A DNA stretch of 37,974 nucleotides. It comes from Neptunicoccus cionae. Its GTDB lineage: Bacteria > Pseudomonadota > Alphaproteobacteria > Rhodobacterales > Rhodobacteraceae. The notes under the pieces were generated by a model, which was not told the DNA's origin, made no database searches, and saw only the letters and a program-made list of their open reading frames with translations. The translations under genes and the position numbers were made by a program. Of the stretch, positions 15,935-24,587 are shown in pieces. The DNA lies in assembly GCF_002860325.1 (NCBI RefSeq), contig NZ_PKOJ01000012.1:1-37974 (forward strand). The letters are read 5' to 3'. The first letter of the stretch is position 1, and every line of letters begins with the position of its first letter.

Positions 15935-16681
15935 ATGAGCGATCTGATCGACGGTTCTGTTCCCCTTGCGCGGGGAACGACGTTGGGTGAACAAGTAACC
16001 GAGGCATTGCGGGTCAACGTTACCGACGGATCATGGCCTGTCGGGGCGATGTTGCCGTCCGAAAGCAGCCTGGCGCAAAGTTTACAAGTCAGTCGCACTG
16101 TGATTCGCGAGGCGGTTTCGCGGCTGAAAGCGGAAGGTCTGCTGTCCAGCCAGCAGGGGCGCGGGGCATTTGTGGTCAGCGACCGGCCTCAAATGGGGTT
16201 TTCCATTGCCAAGCAGGACGTGGAAAGCCTGCGCAAGCTGACGCAGATCCTTGAACTGCGTATGGGGCTGGAGATCGAAGCAGCTGCACTTGCCGCAGAA
16301 CGGGCAGACGCAGACGCGCATAAGGAAATCAACGCAGCGGCGCAGGCCTTTGCTGACTCTACGGGCAGCGGCGCTGAAGGGGTGGAATCAGGGGTTGCGG
16401 CTGACATCCGGTTCCATCGCGCGATAAACGACGCGACTGGCAATGACTATTATCTAGGGCTGTTCAACTATCTGGGGGCCAGCCTGCGCGAAACCATTCT
16501 TGCAGGTCGGCTGAAAGCGGTAGAGCGTGGTGGCGAAAGCCGCGAGGCCGTGCAGGAACATCTCGACGTGGCAAATGCCATTCTGGCGGGGGATGCAGAT
16601 GCAGCACGAGAGTGTATGCGCAATCATCTGAAACTGTCCGGCGCGCGGTTGTTGGGAAATCTGAAAGGCGCGGAGTCGTGA
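15935..16681 (+). CDS. GntR/FadR-family transcriptional regulator (TAXI operon)
   Basis: A 248-aa regulator. The N-terminal winged HTH has LPSESSLAQSLQVSRTVIREAV, then a LKAEGLLSSQQGRGAFV wing. The C-terminal FCD-type helical ligand domain has FHRAINDATGN and the closing histidine in EHLDVANAI...NHLKLSG. FCD regulators usually bind carboxylic acids and repress catabolic operons. CGGAGT precedes ATG 15935. It is divergent from the TAXI transporter operon and overlaps larE downstream. It probably senses the transported hydroxy acid or a product of it. Confidence 0.9.
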   Translation: MSDLIDGSVPLARGTTLGEQVTEALRVNVTDGSWPVGAMLPSESSLAQSLQVSRTVIREAVSRLKAEGLLSSQQGRGAFVVSDRPQMGFSIAKQDVESLRKLTQILELRMGLEIEAAALAAERADADAHKEINAAAQAFADSTGSGAEGVESGVAADIRFHRAINDATGNDYYLGLFNYLGASLRETILAGRLKAVERGGESREAVQEHLDVANAILAGDADAARECMRNHLKLSGARLLGNLKGAES

Positions 16682-17457
16682 CCCTGCCACCAAGACTGGA
16701 AACTGCGCTGCTTGGACCAGAGTCCCTGACGGTTGCGCTTAGTGGCGGTATCGACAGCCTGACACTTTCCGCCGCTGCGGCACGGGTGCGCGGGGTGGAA
16801 GGTGTAACCCTTTGTCATGCCGTATCCCCTGCGGTGCCCGAAGCTGCGACCGGGCGGGTTCGCGCTTTTGCAAGGCAGCACGGTCTGGTTCTGCGGGTGG
16901 TGGATGCGGGGGAATTTGCCGATCCGCAATACCGCGCAAATCCGGTGAACCGCTGCTATTTCTGCAAATCCAACCTTTATGGCACGCTGGCCCGTATGGG
17001 CGATCAAGTGGCAGCAGGAACAAATACAGATGACCTGTCCGATTACAGGCCCGGTCTTGTGGCGGCAGATGAAAACAGGGTGATCCACCCGTTTGTCGAG
17101 GCGAGGATGTCAAAAGCGGACGTGCGGAAACTCGCACGTGCGCTGGGCCTCGGGGATCTGGCGGATTTACCTGCCGCGCCCTGTCTGGCCAGCCGCATTG
17201 AAACGGGGCTGCGGGTGGAACCCCGCGACCTGCAGATGATTGACAAGGCTGAAGCCCGTTTGCGGGCCGAACTTGGAAATGTAACCCTGCGCTGCCGCCG
17301 GATGAAGGCTGGTTGGGCTATAGAACTGGATCCCGTCGTTCTGGATGCAATGGATCAAAAGTCCCGTGGACGTTTGATAGATCTTGCCGCGCTGCCGGAT
17401 GAGGGGGAGGTAACTTTGCGGTCTTATAAACGAGGGAGCGCCTTTGTGCATGGATAA
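16678..17457 (+). CDS. larE: LarE, sulfur transferase for nickel-pincer cofactor
   Basis: A 259-aa PP-loop ATPase of the LarE family. LarE activates the pincer precursor by adenylation and then inserts sulfur, in the route to the nickel-pincer nucleotide used by LarA-type racemases. The PP loop SGGIDS is at 22-27, with TNTDDLSDYRPG at 115-126 and PCLASR at 168-173. Three cysteines, Cys93 and Cys96 (NRCYFCKSN) and Cys169, match the variant reported to hold a [4Fe-4S] cluster, rather than the single-Cys sacrificial form. GTG 16678 is chosen: it overlaps the upstream gntR stop (GTGA), and a longer frame would lie inside that gene. larB follows with a short overlap. Confidence 0.9.
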   Translation: MTLPPRLETALLGPESLTVALSGGIDSLTLSAAAARVRGVEGVTLCHAVSPAVPEAATGRVRAFARQHGLVLRVVDAGEFADPQYRANPVNRCYFCKSNLYGTLARMGDQVAAGTNTDDLSDYRPGLVAADENRVIHPFVEARMSKADVRKLARALGLGDLADLPAAPCLASRIETGLRVEPRDLQMIDKAEARLRAELGNVTLRCRRMKAGWAIELDPVVLDAMDQKSRGRLIDLAALPDEGEVTLRSYKRGSAFVHG

Positions 17458-18130
17458 ACCTGACGGACACCCGAGTGTAACCTTTGATCGTACCCGCGCC
17501 CGCCGTATCGGCATTGAAGAGGCAGCACTGTGTGAATTCAAAACGGTAGAGCAGATCGCGGCGATCCTGCGCGATGCCGTTCGTGAAAACCGCCGGCTTT
17601 TGCTGACACGGCTGACAGGGGCGCAATTCGATGCACTGCCGCCCGACCTGCGGGACAGCCTTGATTATTGCGTCTTGTCGCGCACTGCAATTGTGGGGCC
17701 GCTACCCGAACCGGAAACCAAAGTTAAAATCGCACTGGTGAGCGCGGGAACCTCTGATTCCGCACCCCTTGCAGAAGCGGCACGGGTGCTCGCCTATGCC
17801 GGGCTGGCAGCGGAAGAGATTGCGGATGTCGGCGTGGCGGGGCTCTGGCGTTTGCTGGCACATGAGAAGAAACTGTCCGAAATGGATGTTGTCATCGTTT
17901 TTGCGGGAATGGATGCCGCTTTGCCATCCGTGGTGGCCGGTTTGGTCCCGGGATTCGTGATCGCAGTGCCTACTTCGGTCGGCTACGGGGTCGCGACAGG
18001 GGGACGTGTTGCGCTTGATGCTGTACTTGCCAGTTGCGCACCGGGTGTGACAGTGGTCAATATCGACAACGGCTATGGCGCGGCGGCAGCGGCTCAGCGG
18101 TTTGCCAACATGATGCGCCGCCGAAAGTAA
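17450..18130 (+). CDS. larB: LarB, pincer nucleotide carboxylase
   Basis: A 226-aa LarB family protein. LarB carboxylates and hydrolyses nicotinic acid adenine dinucleotide to pyridinium-3,5-biscarboxylic acid mononucleotide, the first step of nickel-pincer cofactor synthesis. The N-terminus carries FDRTRARRIGIEEAALC. The PurE-like C-terminal half carries VSAGTSD, FAGMDAALPSVVAGLV, PTSVGYG and NIDNGYGAAAAA. ATG 17450 lies after GAGGGAG and overlaps the larE stop by 8 bases. A TTG at 17444 is an alternative. Order and overlap with larE imply an operon. larC and a larA homologue are about 9 kb to the right. Confidence 0.92.
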   Translation: MDKPDGHPSVTFDRTRARRIGIEEAALCEFKTVEQIAAILRDAVRENRRLLLTRLTGAQFDALPPDLRDSLDYCVLSRTAIVGPLPEPETKVKIALVSAGTSDSAPLAEAARVLAYAGLAAEEIADVGVAGLWRLLAHEKKLSEMDVVIVFAGMDAALPSVVAGLVPGFVIAVPTSVGYGVATGGRVALDAVLASCAPGVTVVNIDNGYGAAAAAQRFANMMRRRK

Positions 18131-18147
18131 ATCGGGCGGGACGTAAA

Positions 18148-18876
18148 ATGGGGGAGTGTATGGAAAATGCCAATCTGAAAATCCGTAAACGACAGACGCT
18201 GGCTGACCAGCTTTATGGCCAGATACTGGAACAGATCGTTTCCGATATTCTCAAGCAGGATGAAAAACTGCCATCGGAGCACAAGATCGCATCTGCCTTT
18301 GAAGTGTCCCGTCCTGTGGTGAGAGAGGCGCTGCGCAAGTTGCAGGAGGACGGTCTGGTGGAATCGCGCCGTGGTGTCGGCACCTTCGTGCGCCGCAAGC
18401 CACCCGAAAAACTGATCCAGTATACCGCAGCGGATTCTGTTGCAGGGCTGATGCGCGCGATGGAAGCCCGCATGACCATAGAGGCTGCAACCGCGCGACT
18501 GGCGGCACAGCGGGCCGGCCCCAAAGACCTCGCCCGTCTTGAGAAGGCTTTGGGAGAACTGGAAGCATCCATGCAGGCCCGCACGCCACTGGTAGACGCC
18601 GACTATGCGTTTCACCGCGCGATTGCGCAGGCCAGCGGTAATGCGGTTTTTGTGGATATGCTGGATTGTGCACGCCCTACGATTGAACAGGCAATTGATG
18701 TGGCACAGAAGCTGACACGCGAAGGCGCGCAATCGCGCATTGATGCCGTCGCACGGGAACATCGCCAGTTGTACGAGGCGATTGTCGCGGGCGATGGTGA
18801 AGCCGCTGCGCTTTGCATGTCCTATCATCTTTTACAGGCGCGACACCGCATTACCGATCACGCCCGTATCGAATAA
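18148..18876 (+). CDS. GntR/FadR-family transcriptional regulator
   Basis: A 242-aa FCD-type GntR regulator. The winged HTH has LPSEHKIASAFEVSRPVVREALRK and LQEDGLVESRRGVGTFVRRK. The ligand domain has ADYAFHRAIAQASGN and the later REHRQLYEAI...YHLLQARH metal/acid-binding histidines. The start is ambiguous: ATG 18148 is listed, and ATG 18160 has a GGGGAG very close ahead. It follows larB by 17 bases on the same strand, so it may be cotranscribed with larEB. The NIPSNAP gene follows. Ligand and targets are unknown. Confidence 0.87.
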   Translation: MGECMENANLKIRKRQTLADQLYGQILEQIVSDILKQDEKLPSEHKIASAFEVSRPVVREALRKLQEDGLVESRRGVGTFVRRKPPEKLIQYTAADSVAGLMRAMEARMTIEAATARLAAQRAGPKDLARLEKALGELEASMQARTPLVDADYAFHRAIAQASGNAVFVDMLDCARPTIEQAIDVAQKLTREGAQSRIDAVAREHRQLYEAIVAGDGEAAALCMSYHLLQARHRITDHARIE

Positions 18877-18906
18877 ACACTCACTCAATCTTCGTCAGGA
18901 CATTCC

Positions 18907-19224
18907 ATGATCTACGACCACCGTACATACGTTTGCCGCCCCGGCACTATCAAGAAACATCTGGCTTTGTACCAGAAACACGGCTGGTCCGCGCAGCAAC
19001 GGATACTGGGGCAATGCATTCTCTATGCGCAGGTTGAAACCGGAGACGTGAATTCCTTCGTGCACATCTGGGCCTATCAGGATGCGGCCGACAGGTCCGA
19101 ACGGCGCAAGCAGCTGGCCGAAGATCCGGAATGGCAAGCCTATCTGGCGAAAAGTGCCGAGGCAGGTTATCTGGTCAGTCAGAACAACAAGATCCTGACG
19201 GACGCCCCTTTCTTCGAAAAGTAG
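18907..19224 (+). CDS. NIPSNAP family protein
   Basis: A 105-aa small dimeric alpha+beta-barrel protein. It begins MIYDHRTYVCRPGTIKKHL, the NIPSNAP signature (a strand with Arg-Tyr followed by a helix-forming segment), and continues with VHIWAYQDAADRSERR and EWQAYL typical of the family. Bacterial members occur in catabolic operons, and their chemistry is generally unknown. AGGA precedes the ATG by 7 bases. It sits 30 bases after the GntR gene and converges on the hydroxyacid dehydrogenase gene. Confidence 0.85.
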   Translation: MIYDHRTYVCRPGTIKKHLALYQKHGWSAQQRILGQCILYAQVETGDVNSFVHIWAYQDAADRSERRKQLAEDPEWQAYLAKSAEAGYLVSQNNKILTDAPFFEK

Positions 19225-19239
19225 CGCCCCTCCCTTGGA

Positions 19240-20199
19240 TCAGGCGACGATGCAGTCGTCGTCGATCGCAAGGCCCTGATCAAAGGCGCGGATGTTATCG
19301 GCCCAATGCCCGACCATCCGGGCCAGATTGTCATCTGTGCGCCCGCCGATATGGGGCAATGTTACGACGTTCTCCAAGCGCAGAAGCGGGTTTGACTGTT
19401 CTACCGGCTCGGTGCTGAACACATCCAGACCGGCCCCTGCAAGCTGGCCGTTTTCAAGCGCCGCGATCATGGCGGCTTCGTCAATGATCCCGCCGCGGGA
19501 TGTGTTAACCAGATAGCTGCCCTGTTTCATCCGCGCCAGTTCACCTGCGCCGATCATGTGGCGGGTGTCTTGTGACAGCGGCAAGTGCAGGCTGATCAAA
19601 TCGCAGGTCGTCAGAATTTCATCCAGTGAAGCGTGTCGTGCAAGGCTTGTGTCCACAGCGCCGGAACGCCGGTAGTAAAGCGTGTCGCAGCCAAAGCCTG
19701 TCAGGCGCTGCGCGACCTCTTGGCCGATCGCACCAAAGCCGATCAGCCCGATGCGCAAGGCGCCCAGATCCCTGAGGTCTGACAAAAGACGCCCCGGAAG
19801 CCAGTCTCCGGCACGGGTTGCAATATGCATCTGGGGCAGCTTGCGGATTGTGCACAGCATCAGCCCCAACGTAAGATCCGCTACAGTGGGTGCATTTACA
19901 CCGGGGCTGCGCGCAACAGGAACCTTGCGCGCTTGTGCAGCAGTCAGATCGATACCATCGGTACCGGTACCCCATTGATGAATGAACCGCACCGCATCCG
20001 CATGTGCCAGCGTTTCGGCAGACAACCCCAGCGCCCGTGCAACGATATAGGGCGCGCCCTGTACCGTTGCCGCAAGATCGGCAGCCGAAGCCGATGGCGC
20101 GAACCGCAGGTCGAGGTTGCCAGCAATGCTGCGCACCTTTTCCTGCATCTCCTCTGTCATCGGGTCGAGAACTGCGACAGGGCCGATCATTCGTGTCAT
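19240..20199 (-). CDS. NAD(P)-dependent D-2-hydroxyacid dehydrogenase
   Basis: A 319-aa enzyme of the D-isomer-specific 2-hydroxyacid dehydrogenase family (glyoxylate/hydroxypyruvate reductase-like). The Rossmann motif GFGAIG is at 154-159. The catalytic trio is Arg235 (NTSRGG), Glu264 (FSTEP) and His283 (LPHIGG). It would interconvert a 2-oxoacid and its D-2-hydroxyacid in the cytoplasm. Its start overlaps the stop of the upstream aldehyde dehydrogenase (ATGA), so both are one operon. In context it may reduce glyoxylate or a related product of sugar-acid cleavage, which is inference. Confidence 0.9.
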   Translation of the reverse strand: MTRMIGPVAVLDPMTEEMQEKVRSIAGNLDLRFAPSASAADLAATVQGAPYIVARALGLSAETLAHADAVRFIHQWGTGTDGIDLTAAQARKVPVARSPGVNAPTVADLTLGLMLCTIRKLPQMHIATRAGDWLPGRLLSDLRDLGALRIGLIGFGAIGQEVAQRLTGFGCDTLYYRRSGAVDTSLARHASLDEILTTCDLISLHLPLSQDTRHMIGAGELARMKQGSYLVNTSRGGIIDEAAMIAALENGQLAGAGLDVFSTEPVEQSNPLLRLENVVTLPHIGGRTDDNLARMVGHWADNIRAFDQGLAIDDDCIVA

Positions 20200-21737
20200 T
20201 GATCCGCTCCGGCGAGGTCATCCGGAAGGATCGTTGTCGGGACGTTTTGATAGGACACCGGCCGCAGAAACCGGCGGATTGCCATGGTGCCGACCGATGT
20301 TGCGCCAAAGTTGGTTGAGGCAGGGTAGGGGCCGCCGTGGACCATCGCATCGCAGACCTCAACGCCGGTGGGGAAGCCGTTGACCAGCAGGCGCCCGGCC
20401 TTCCGCTCCAGTATGGGGAGGAGGGCGCGGGCGACATCGGCATCGCCATCGTCCATATGGATCGTCGCGGTCAACTGGCCTTCGAACCCTTTCGCAAGGG
20501 TTTGCATTTCGTCAGTGGAGTCCACCCGCACGACCAGGCCCAGCGGGCCGAAGACCTCTTCCCCCAAGGCATGATCCTGCAAATAGGTGTCAGCGTCGGT
20601 CTCGAAAAGGTTGGGGCGTGCATTGCGTCCCTCACTCTCGGTTGTCAGCAGGGGGCGGACTGCATTGCGGCCGACAAAACGGGCTTTACCGTCCTTATAG
20701 GCTTGTGCGATCCCGTCTGTTAGCATGACCTGCGCATCGGCAGACTCTAGCGCAGCCTTGGCCGCGTCGACAAAAGCATCGCCTTCTGCCCCTTTCTGCA
20801 CAACCGCGATACCGGGGTTTGTGCAGAACTGCCCTGCTCCCATAGTGAGAGATCCGGCCCAGCCTTCACCGATTTGGGCGGCGCGGGTGTGTGCGGCTTC
20901 GGGCAGGATAAACATCGGATTGACCGAACCGAGTTCGCCGAAAAACGGAATCGGTTCCGGGCGCTGGGCGCAGAGATCAAACAGGGCACGCCCCCCGCCG
21001 AGCGATCCGGTAAAGCCGACCGCCTTGATCAGGGGATGCTGGACCAGCGCCTGCCCGACATCCCGTTTGCCGCCCTGAATCAGCGAAAACACACCCGGGT
21101 GCACGCCACATGTTTTCATTGCTGCTAGGATCGCCTCTGCCACAATTTCGCCTGTGCCGGGATGGGCGGAATGGCCTTTGACAACAACTGGGCATCCTGC
21201 TGCCAGTGCTGCGGCCGTGTCTCCGCCTGCGGTAGAGAATGCGAGTGGAAAGTTTGATGCGCCGAATACGGCAACGGGGCCGATCGGGCGTTGCATCAGG
21301 CGTATTTCAGGGCGGGGCATCGGCTGGCGGTCCGGCAGGGCCACATCGGTGCGCCGGTCCAGATAGGCCCCCGACAGGATATGTTCTGCAAACAGGCGAA
21401 GCTGGCCTGTTGTCCGTCCCCGCTCCCCTTCCAGTCGGGCCGTCGGAAGGCCGGATTCACGGCTGCCGATTTCAGTAATTGCATCCGCGCGCGCCTCTAT
21501 TTCATCGGCAATTGCGTTCAGAAAGGCCGCGCGTTCCGTGCGAGTGGCATAGCCGAAAGACCAGAACGCATCTTCTGCCGCAGCGCAGGCGGTATCAACC
21601 AGATCCGGTGTGCCGACTGAGAACTGATGGCTTGGACCTGTGGCTGGTTCATTGGCGAATGTGGTTTCGCCAGCCACCCATTTACCTGCGATGAGGTGTT
21701 TTCCATGGGGTTCGAAATGTGAGGACGGGGCGTTCAT
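20196..21737 (-). CDS. Alpha-ketoglutarate semialdehyde dehydrogenase (2,5-dioxovalerate DH)
   Basis: A 513-aa aldehyde dehydrogenase of the NADP-using subgroup that oxidises 2,5-dioxopentanoate to 2-oxoglutarate. The features are GPVAVFGASNFPLAF and GHSAHPGTGE in the cofactor region, FFGELGSVNPMFI with the general-base Glu, and GAGQFCTNPG with the nucleophilic Cys. That combination is typical of the KGSADH subgroup. ATG 21737 is chosen because AAGGAG lies 8 bases ahead. A longer frame exists but lacks a site. Together with the IlvD-type dehydratase and DapA-family enzyme at 22840-25502 it completes a non-phosphorylative pentonate pathway. Confidence 0.88.
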   Translation of the reverse strand: MNAPSSHFEPHGKHLIAGKWVAGETTFANEPATGPSHQFSVGTPDLVDTACAAAEDAFWSFGYATRTERAAFLNAIADEIEARADAITEIGSRESGLPTARLEGERGRTTGQLRLFAEHILSGAYLDRRTDVALPDRQPMPRPEIRLMQRPIGPVAVFGASNFPLAFSTAGGDTAAALAAGCPVVVKGHSAHPGTGEIVAEAILAAMKTCGVHPGVFSLIQGGKRDVGQALVQHPLIKAVGFTGSLGGGRALFDLCAQRPEPIPFFGELGSVNPMFILPEAAHTRAAQIGEGWAGSLTMGAGQFCTNPGIAVVQKGAEGDAFVDAAKAALESADAQVMLTDGIAQAYKDGKARFVGRNAVRPLLTTESEGRNARPNLFETDADTYLQDHALGEEVFGPLGLVVRVDSTDEMQTLAKGFEGQLTATIHMDDGDADVARALLPILERKAGRLLVNGFPTGVEVCDAMVHGGPYPASTNFGATSVGTMAIRRFLRPVSYQNVPTTILPDDLAGADQ

Positions 21738-21804
21738 GGGCAAGCTCCTTGATATTTCTATTGGCTCAAACGGGCTGAAGTAGGTTTGCAATTTTACATC
21801 TTCT

Positions 21805-21822
21805 GCACTAATATTTCAGTTG
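21805..21822. promoter_or_regulatory. Candidate GntR operator, TAATATTTCAGTTG
   Basis: ACTAATATTTCAGTTGG lies between the divergent aldehyde dehydrogenase and gntR genes. It shares the core TAATATWTCA with elements at 22767-22786 and 27015-27035. It is the weakest of the three, with only CTG/CAG outer arms. Confidence 0.35.
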
Positions 21823-21907
21823 GCGGCGGAGGTCAACTGCCCTGTGCTGCCTTGCCGGAGGGAGCAGCCGGCTGTAGAGAAAACAGGCGTGCAGGGGGTG
21901 TATCGGG

Positions 21908-22612
21908 ATGGCAAAGCTGAATTTTCAACGGATCGGAGCCACCGGAACTGCGAGGGCAGGCTCCGCTGCGGAACGGGTTCTTGAAGATTTGCGCAGCCGG
22001 ATAATCTCTCTCGATCTGCCTCCGGGGACAGCACTGCTGCGCAACGAACTGGCTGAACGTTACGGGGTCAGCCAGACTCCCATCCGCGATTCGCTTAAAA
22101 GGCTGGAGCAGGAAGGATTGGTCTGGATTTACCCGCAATCCAGAACTCTGGTGACAAAAATTGATATCCCACAAATCCATGAAGCCCATTTTCTGCGGGT
22201 AGCCGTCGAGGTCGAGGTGACGCGCAGGCTGGCGCTGGGCGATGCAAATGAAGCAATCGCGCGGGCCGGTTCCGTATTGCGTATGCAAGAGGCAATCAAA
22301 TCCGAAACCGGCCAGATCCGCATGTTTCAGGAGTTGGACGAAAGCTTTCATCAGGCACTTTACGAAGGGGTCGGTCAGGGAAGCATCTATGAAATGATCC
22401 GTTCCCGTTCCGGCCACCTGAACCGGATGCGCCGCCTTGATCCGCCGGATGCTGCAAAAATCGACTACATCCTGAAAGGGCATCACGCAATTCTTGACGC
22501 CATCGTAGCCAAAGACCCCGACGCGGCAGCACAGGCGGTGCGGGACCACCTCAGTCGGACAGTTTTGGGTCTTGAAGGCCAGCGCGAACGCTATCGCGAC
22601 TATTTCAGCTAA
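21908..22612 (+). CDS. GntR/FCD transcriptional regulator, paralogue A
   Basis: A 234-aa regulator with a winged HTH (LRNELAERYGVSQTPIRDSLKRL) and an FCD-type domain (MFQELDESFHQALYEG, GHHAILDAI, DHLSRT). It is clearly a paralogue of the regulator at 26223-26996: both share IYPQSRTLVT and FQELDE segments and a similar recognition helix. It is divergent from the aldehyde dehydrogenase operon. A TAATATTTCAGTT element, similar to elements in front of the dehydratase and larA, lies between them. GGGGGTG precedes the ATG. It probably represses the pentonate genes until an acid intermediate binds. Confidence 0.88.
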   Translation: MAKLNFQRIGATGTARAGSAAERVLEDLRSRIISLDLPPGTALLRNELAERYGVSQTPIRDSLKRLEQEGLVWIYPQSRTLVTKIDIPQIHEAHFLRVAVEVEVTRRLALGDANEAIARAGSVLRMQEAIKSETGQIRMFQELDESFHQALYEGVGQGSIYEMIRSRSGHLNRMRRLDPPDAAKIDYILKGHHAILDAIVAKDPDAAAQAVRDHLSRTVLGLEGQRERYRDYFS

Positions 22613-22766
22613 CGCCGGTTGGAATAACGGCGCCGTCTTTCCTGCGGCCTGTCCGGTCTGCCTGAGGCCACTTTTCCACAGTCTTTTAAGAGTGTCTTGT
22701 AACCCTGTCGCAGTACTGGGGTGGGGTGATTTTTCAATTCCCGCTGAAACAGTCTCGACAATTCAT

Positions 22767-22786
22767 CTGATACTGTAATATATCAG
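22767..22786. promoter_or_regulatory. Candidate GntR operator, CTGATA-N8-TATCAG
   Basis: A 20-bp palindrome with 6-bp perfect arms is placed 53 bases before the dehydratase start. It contains TAATATATCAGTTG, shared with the two other intergenic regions next to the paralogous GntR genes. The rest of the 227-base gap (22613-22839) shows nothing else definite. Confidence 0.5.
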
Positions 22787-22839
22787 TTGAGGGCGAGGAG
22801 TGAATCTGTGCCTGTTACCAACGTCCGGGGAGGGAATGT

Positions 22840-24579
22840 ATGAGCCAGAAAAAGAAAGCAGCAGACCAATTGCGTAGCACCCGCTGGTTTGGTCCGGACG
22901 ACCTGCGCAGTTTCGGGCATCGTTCCCGCATGATGCAAATGGGGCTGGGGCCGGAAGACTGGGAAGGCCGCCCTGTTATCGGCATTCTAAACACATGGTC
23001 GGAGATGAACCCCTGCCACCTGCATTTCCGCGACCGCGCAGAAGATGTGAAAAAAGGTATCGCTCAGGCGGGCGGGTTGGGTCTGGAAATCCCGACGATC
23101 TCCATTGACGAGAGTTTTACAAAGCCGACCTCGATGCTCTACCGCAACATGATCGCGATGGAGACCGAGGAAACCATTCGTTCCCACCCGCTGGACGGGG
23201 TTGTGCTGATGGGGGGCTGTGACAAGTCCACACCCGGCCTGACAATGGGCGCAATCAGTGCGGGTGTTCCGTTTATCTTCCTGCCAGCAGGTCCGATGTT
23301 GCGCGGCAACTATGCGGGCCGCGCGCTCGGGTCCGGTTCGGATGCGTGGAAGTTCTGGGACGAGCGGCGCGCCGGTACGATCACTGCCGAAGAATGGGTC
23401 GGCGTCGAAGGCGGTATTGCGCGGTCTTATGGCCATTGCATGACGATGGGCACGGCGTCCACCATGACCGCAATTGCCGAGGCAATGGGTCTGTGCCTGC
23501 CCGGTGCGTCTTCGATCCCTGCGGCAGATGCCGGACACAAACGGATGAGCGCATCCTGCGGCCGTCGCATAGTGGATATGGTCTGGGAGGACCTGACACC
23601 GGACCGGATTATCACGCCCGCTTCCGTGCGGAATGCTGCAATTGTTGCAATGGCGACAGGTTGTTCAACGAATGCGGTTGTACATCTTTTGGCAATGGCG
23701 CGTCGGGCGGGTGTTGCCTTGGAACTGGATGATCTGGATGCCTTGGGGCGCACCACGCCCCTGATCGCCAATGTTCGCCCTGCGGGCAGTGATTACCTGA
23801 TGGAAGACTTCTACTTCGCAGGCGGATTGCGGGCCTTGATGGATCAACTGGGGGACAAGCTCGACCGCAGCGCAATCACCTGTACCGGAAAGCCGCTGGA
23901 AGAAGGGATCAAAGGCGCGCCGGTTTACAACGACGATGTGATCCGCCCCCTGTCAAACCCTGTTTACCATGAAGGGTCTCTGGCGGTTCTGCGCGGCAAT
24001 CTTTGCCCTAATGGTGCGGTAATCAAGCCGGCGGCCTGTGACCCGAAGTACCACCGCCACGAAGGCCCTGCGCTTGTGTTTGACAGCTATCCGGAAATGA
24101 AAGCGGCCATTGATGACGAGTCGCTCGATGTTACGCCCGACCATGTGCTGGTACTGCGCAATGCGGGTCCGCAGGGCGGGCCGGGTTTTCCCGAATGGGG
24201 AATGTTGCCAATGCCAAAGGCGCTGTTGAAGCAGGGGCACCGCGATATGTTGCGGATTTCCGATGCGCGGATGTCGGGCACATCTTACGGCGCCTGTGTT
24301 CTGCACGTTGCCCCTGAAGCCTTTGTCGGCGGTCCGCTCGCCCTGCTGAAAACCGGTGATATTGTTCGTATGGATCTTGAGGCACGCAGGCTCGACATGC
24401 TGGTGGACGAGGACGAAATCGCCGCCCGTCGTGCAGCATGGAGCGCGCCCGAACCACGCTTTGAACGGGGCTGGGGATACATGTTCCAACGTCACGTCGG
24501 GCAGGCCGACCAAGGCTGCGATTTCGACTATCTGGCAACCCAGTTCGGCCGTACTGCGGGCGAGCCTGATATATACTAA
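22840..24579 (+). CDS. Sugar-acid dehydratase, L-arabinonate dehydratase-like (IlvD/Edd)
   Basis: A 579-aa member of the IlvD/Edd family. It dehydrates a sugar acid (pentonate or related) to a 2-keto-3-deoxy acid using a [2Fe-2S] cluster and Mg. Cys59 (MNPCHL), Cys127 (GGCDKS) and Cys200 (YGHCMTMGTAST) fall at the positions of the cluster ligands I recall for the Rhizobium L-arabinonate dehydratase, which has the same length. SDARMSGTSYGA near residue 480 is the C-terminal active-site segment. GGGGAGGG lies 6 bases before ATG 22840. It starts a three-gene operon with the DapA-family and RraA-family genes. The true substrate could be another aldonate. Confidence 0.9.
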   Translation: MSQKKKAADQLRSTRWFGPDDLRSFGHRSRMMQMGLGPEDWEGRPVIGILNTWSEMNPCHLHFRDRAEDVKKGIAQAGGLGLEIPTISIDESFTKPTSMLYRNMIAMETEETIRSHPLDGVVLMGGCDKSTPGLTMGAISAGVPFIFLPAGPMLRGNYAGRALGSGSDAWKFWDERRAGTITAEEWVGVEGGIARSYGHCMTMGTASTMTAIAEAMGLCLPGASSIPAADAGHKRMSASCGRRIVDMVWEDLTPDRIITPASVRNAAIVAMATGCSTNAVVHLLAMARRAGVALELDDLDALGRTTPLIANVRPAGSDYLMEDFYFAGGLRALMDQLGDKLDRSAITCTGKPLEEGIKGAPVYNDDVIRPLSNPVYHEGSLAVLRGNLCPNGAVIKPAACDPKYHRHEGPALVFDSYPEMKAAIDDESLDVTPDHVLVLRNAGPQGGPGFPEWGMLPMPKALLKQGHRDMLRISDARMSGTSYGACVLHVAPEAFVGGPLALLKTGDIVRMDLEARRLDMLVDEDEIAARRAAWSAPEPRFERGWGYMFQRHVGQADQGCDFDYLATQFGRTAGEPDIY

Positions 24580-24587
24580 GGCCCCTC

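Noticed and set aside
18094-18828. 244-aa minus-strand frame opposite the GntR gene
   Set aside because: It is antisense to a gene with a clear HTH and FCD domain; no ribosome site.
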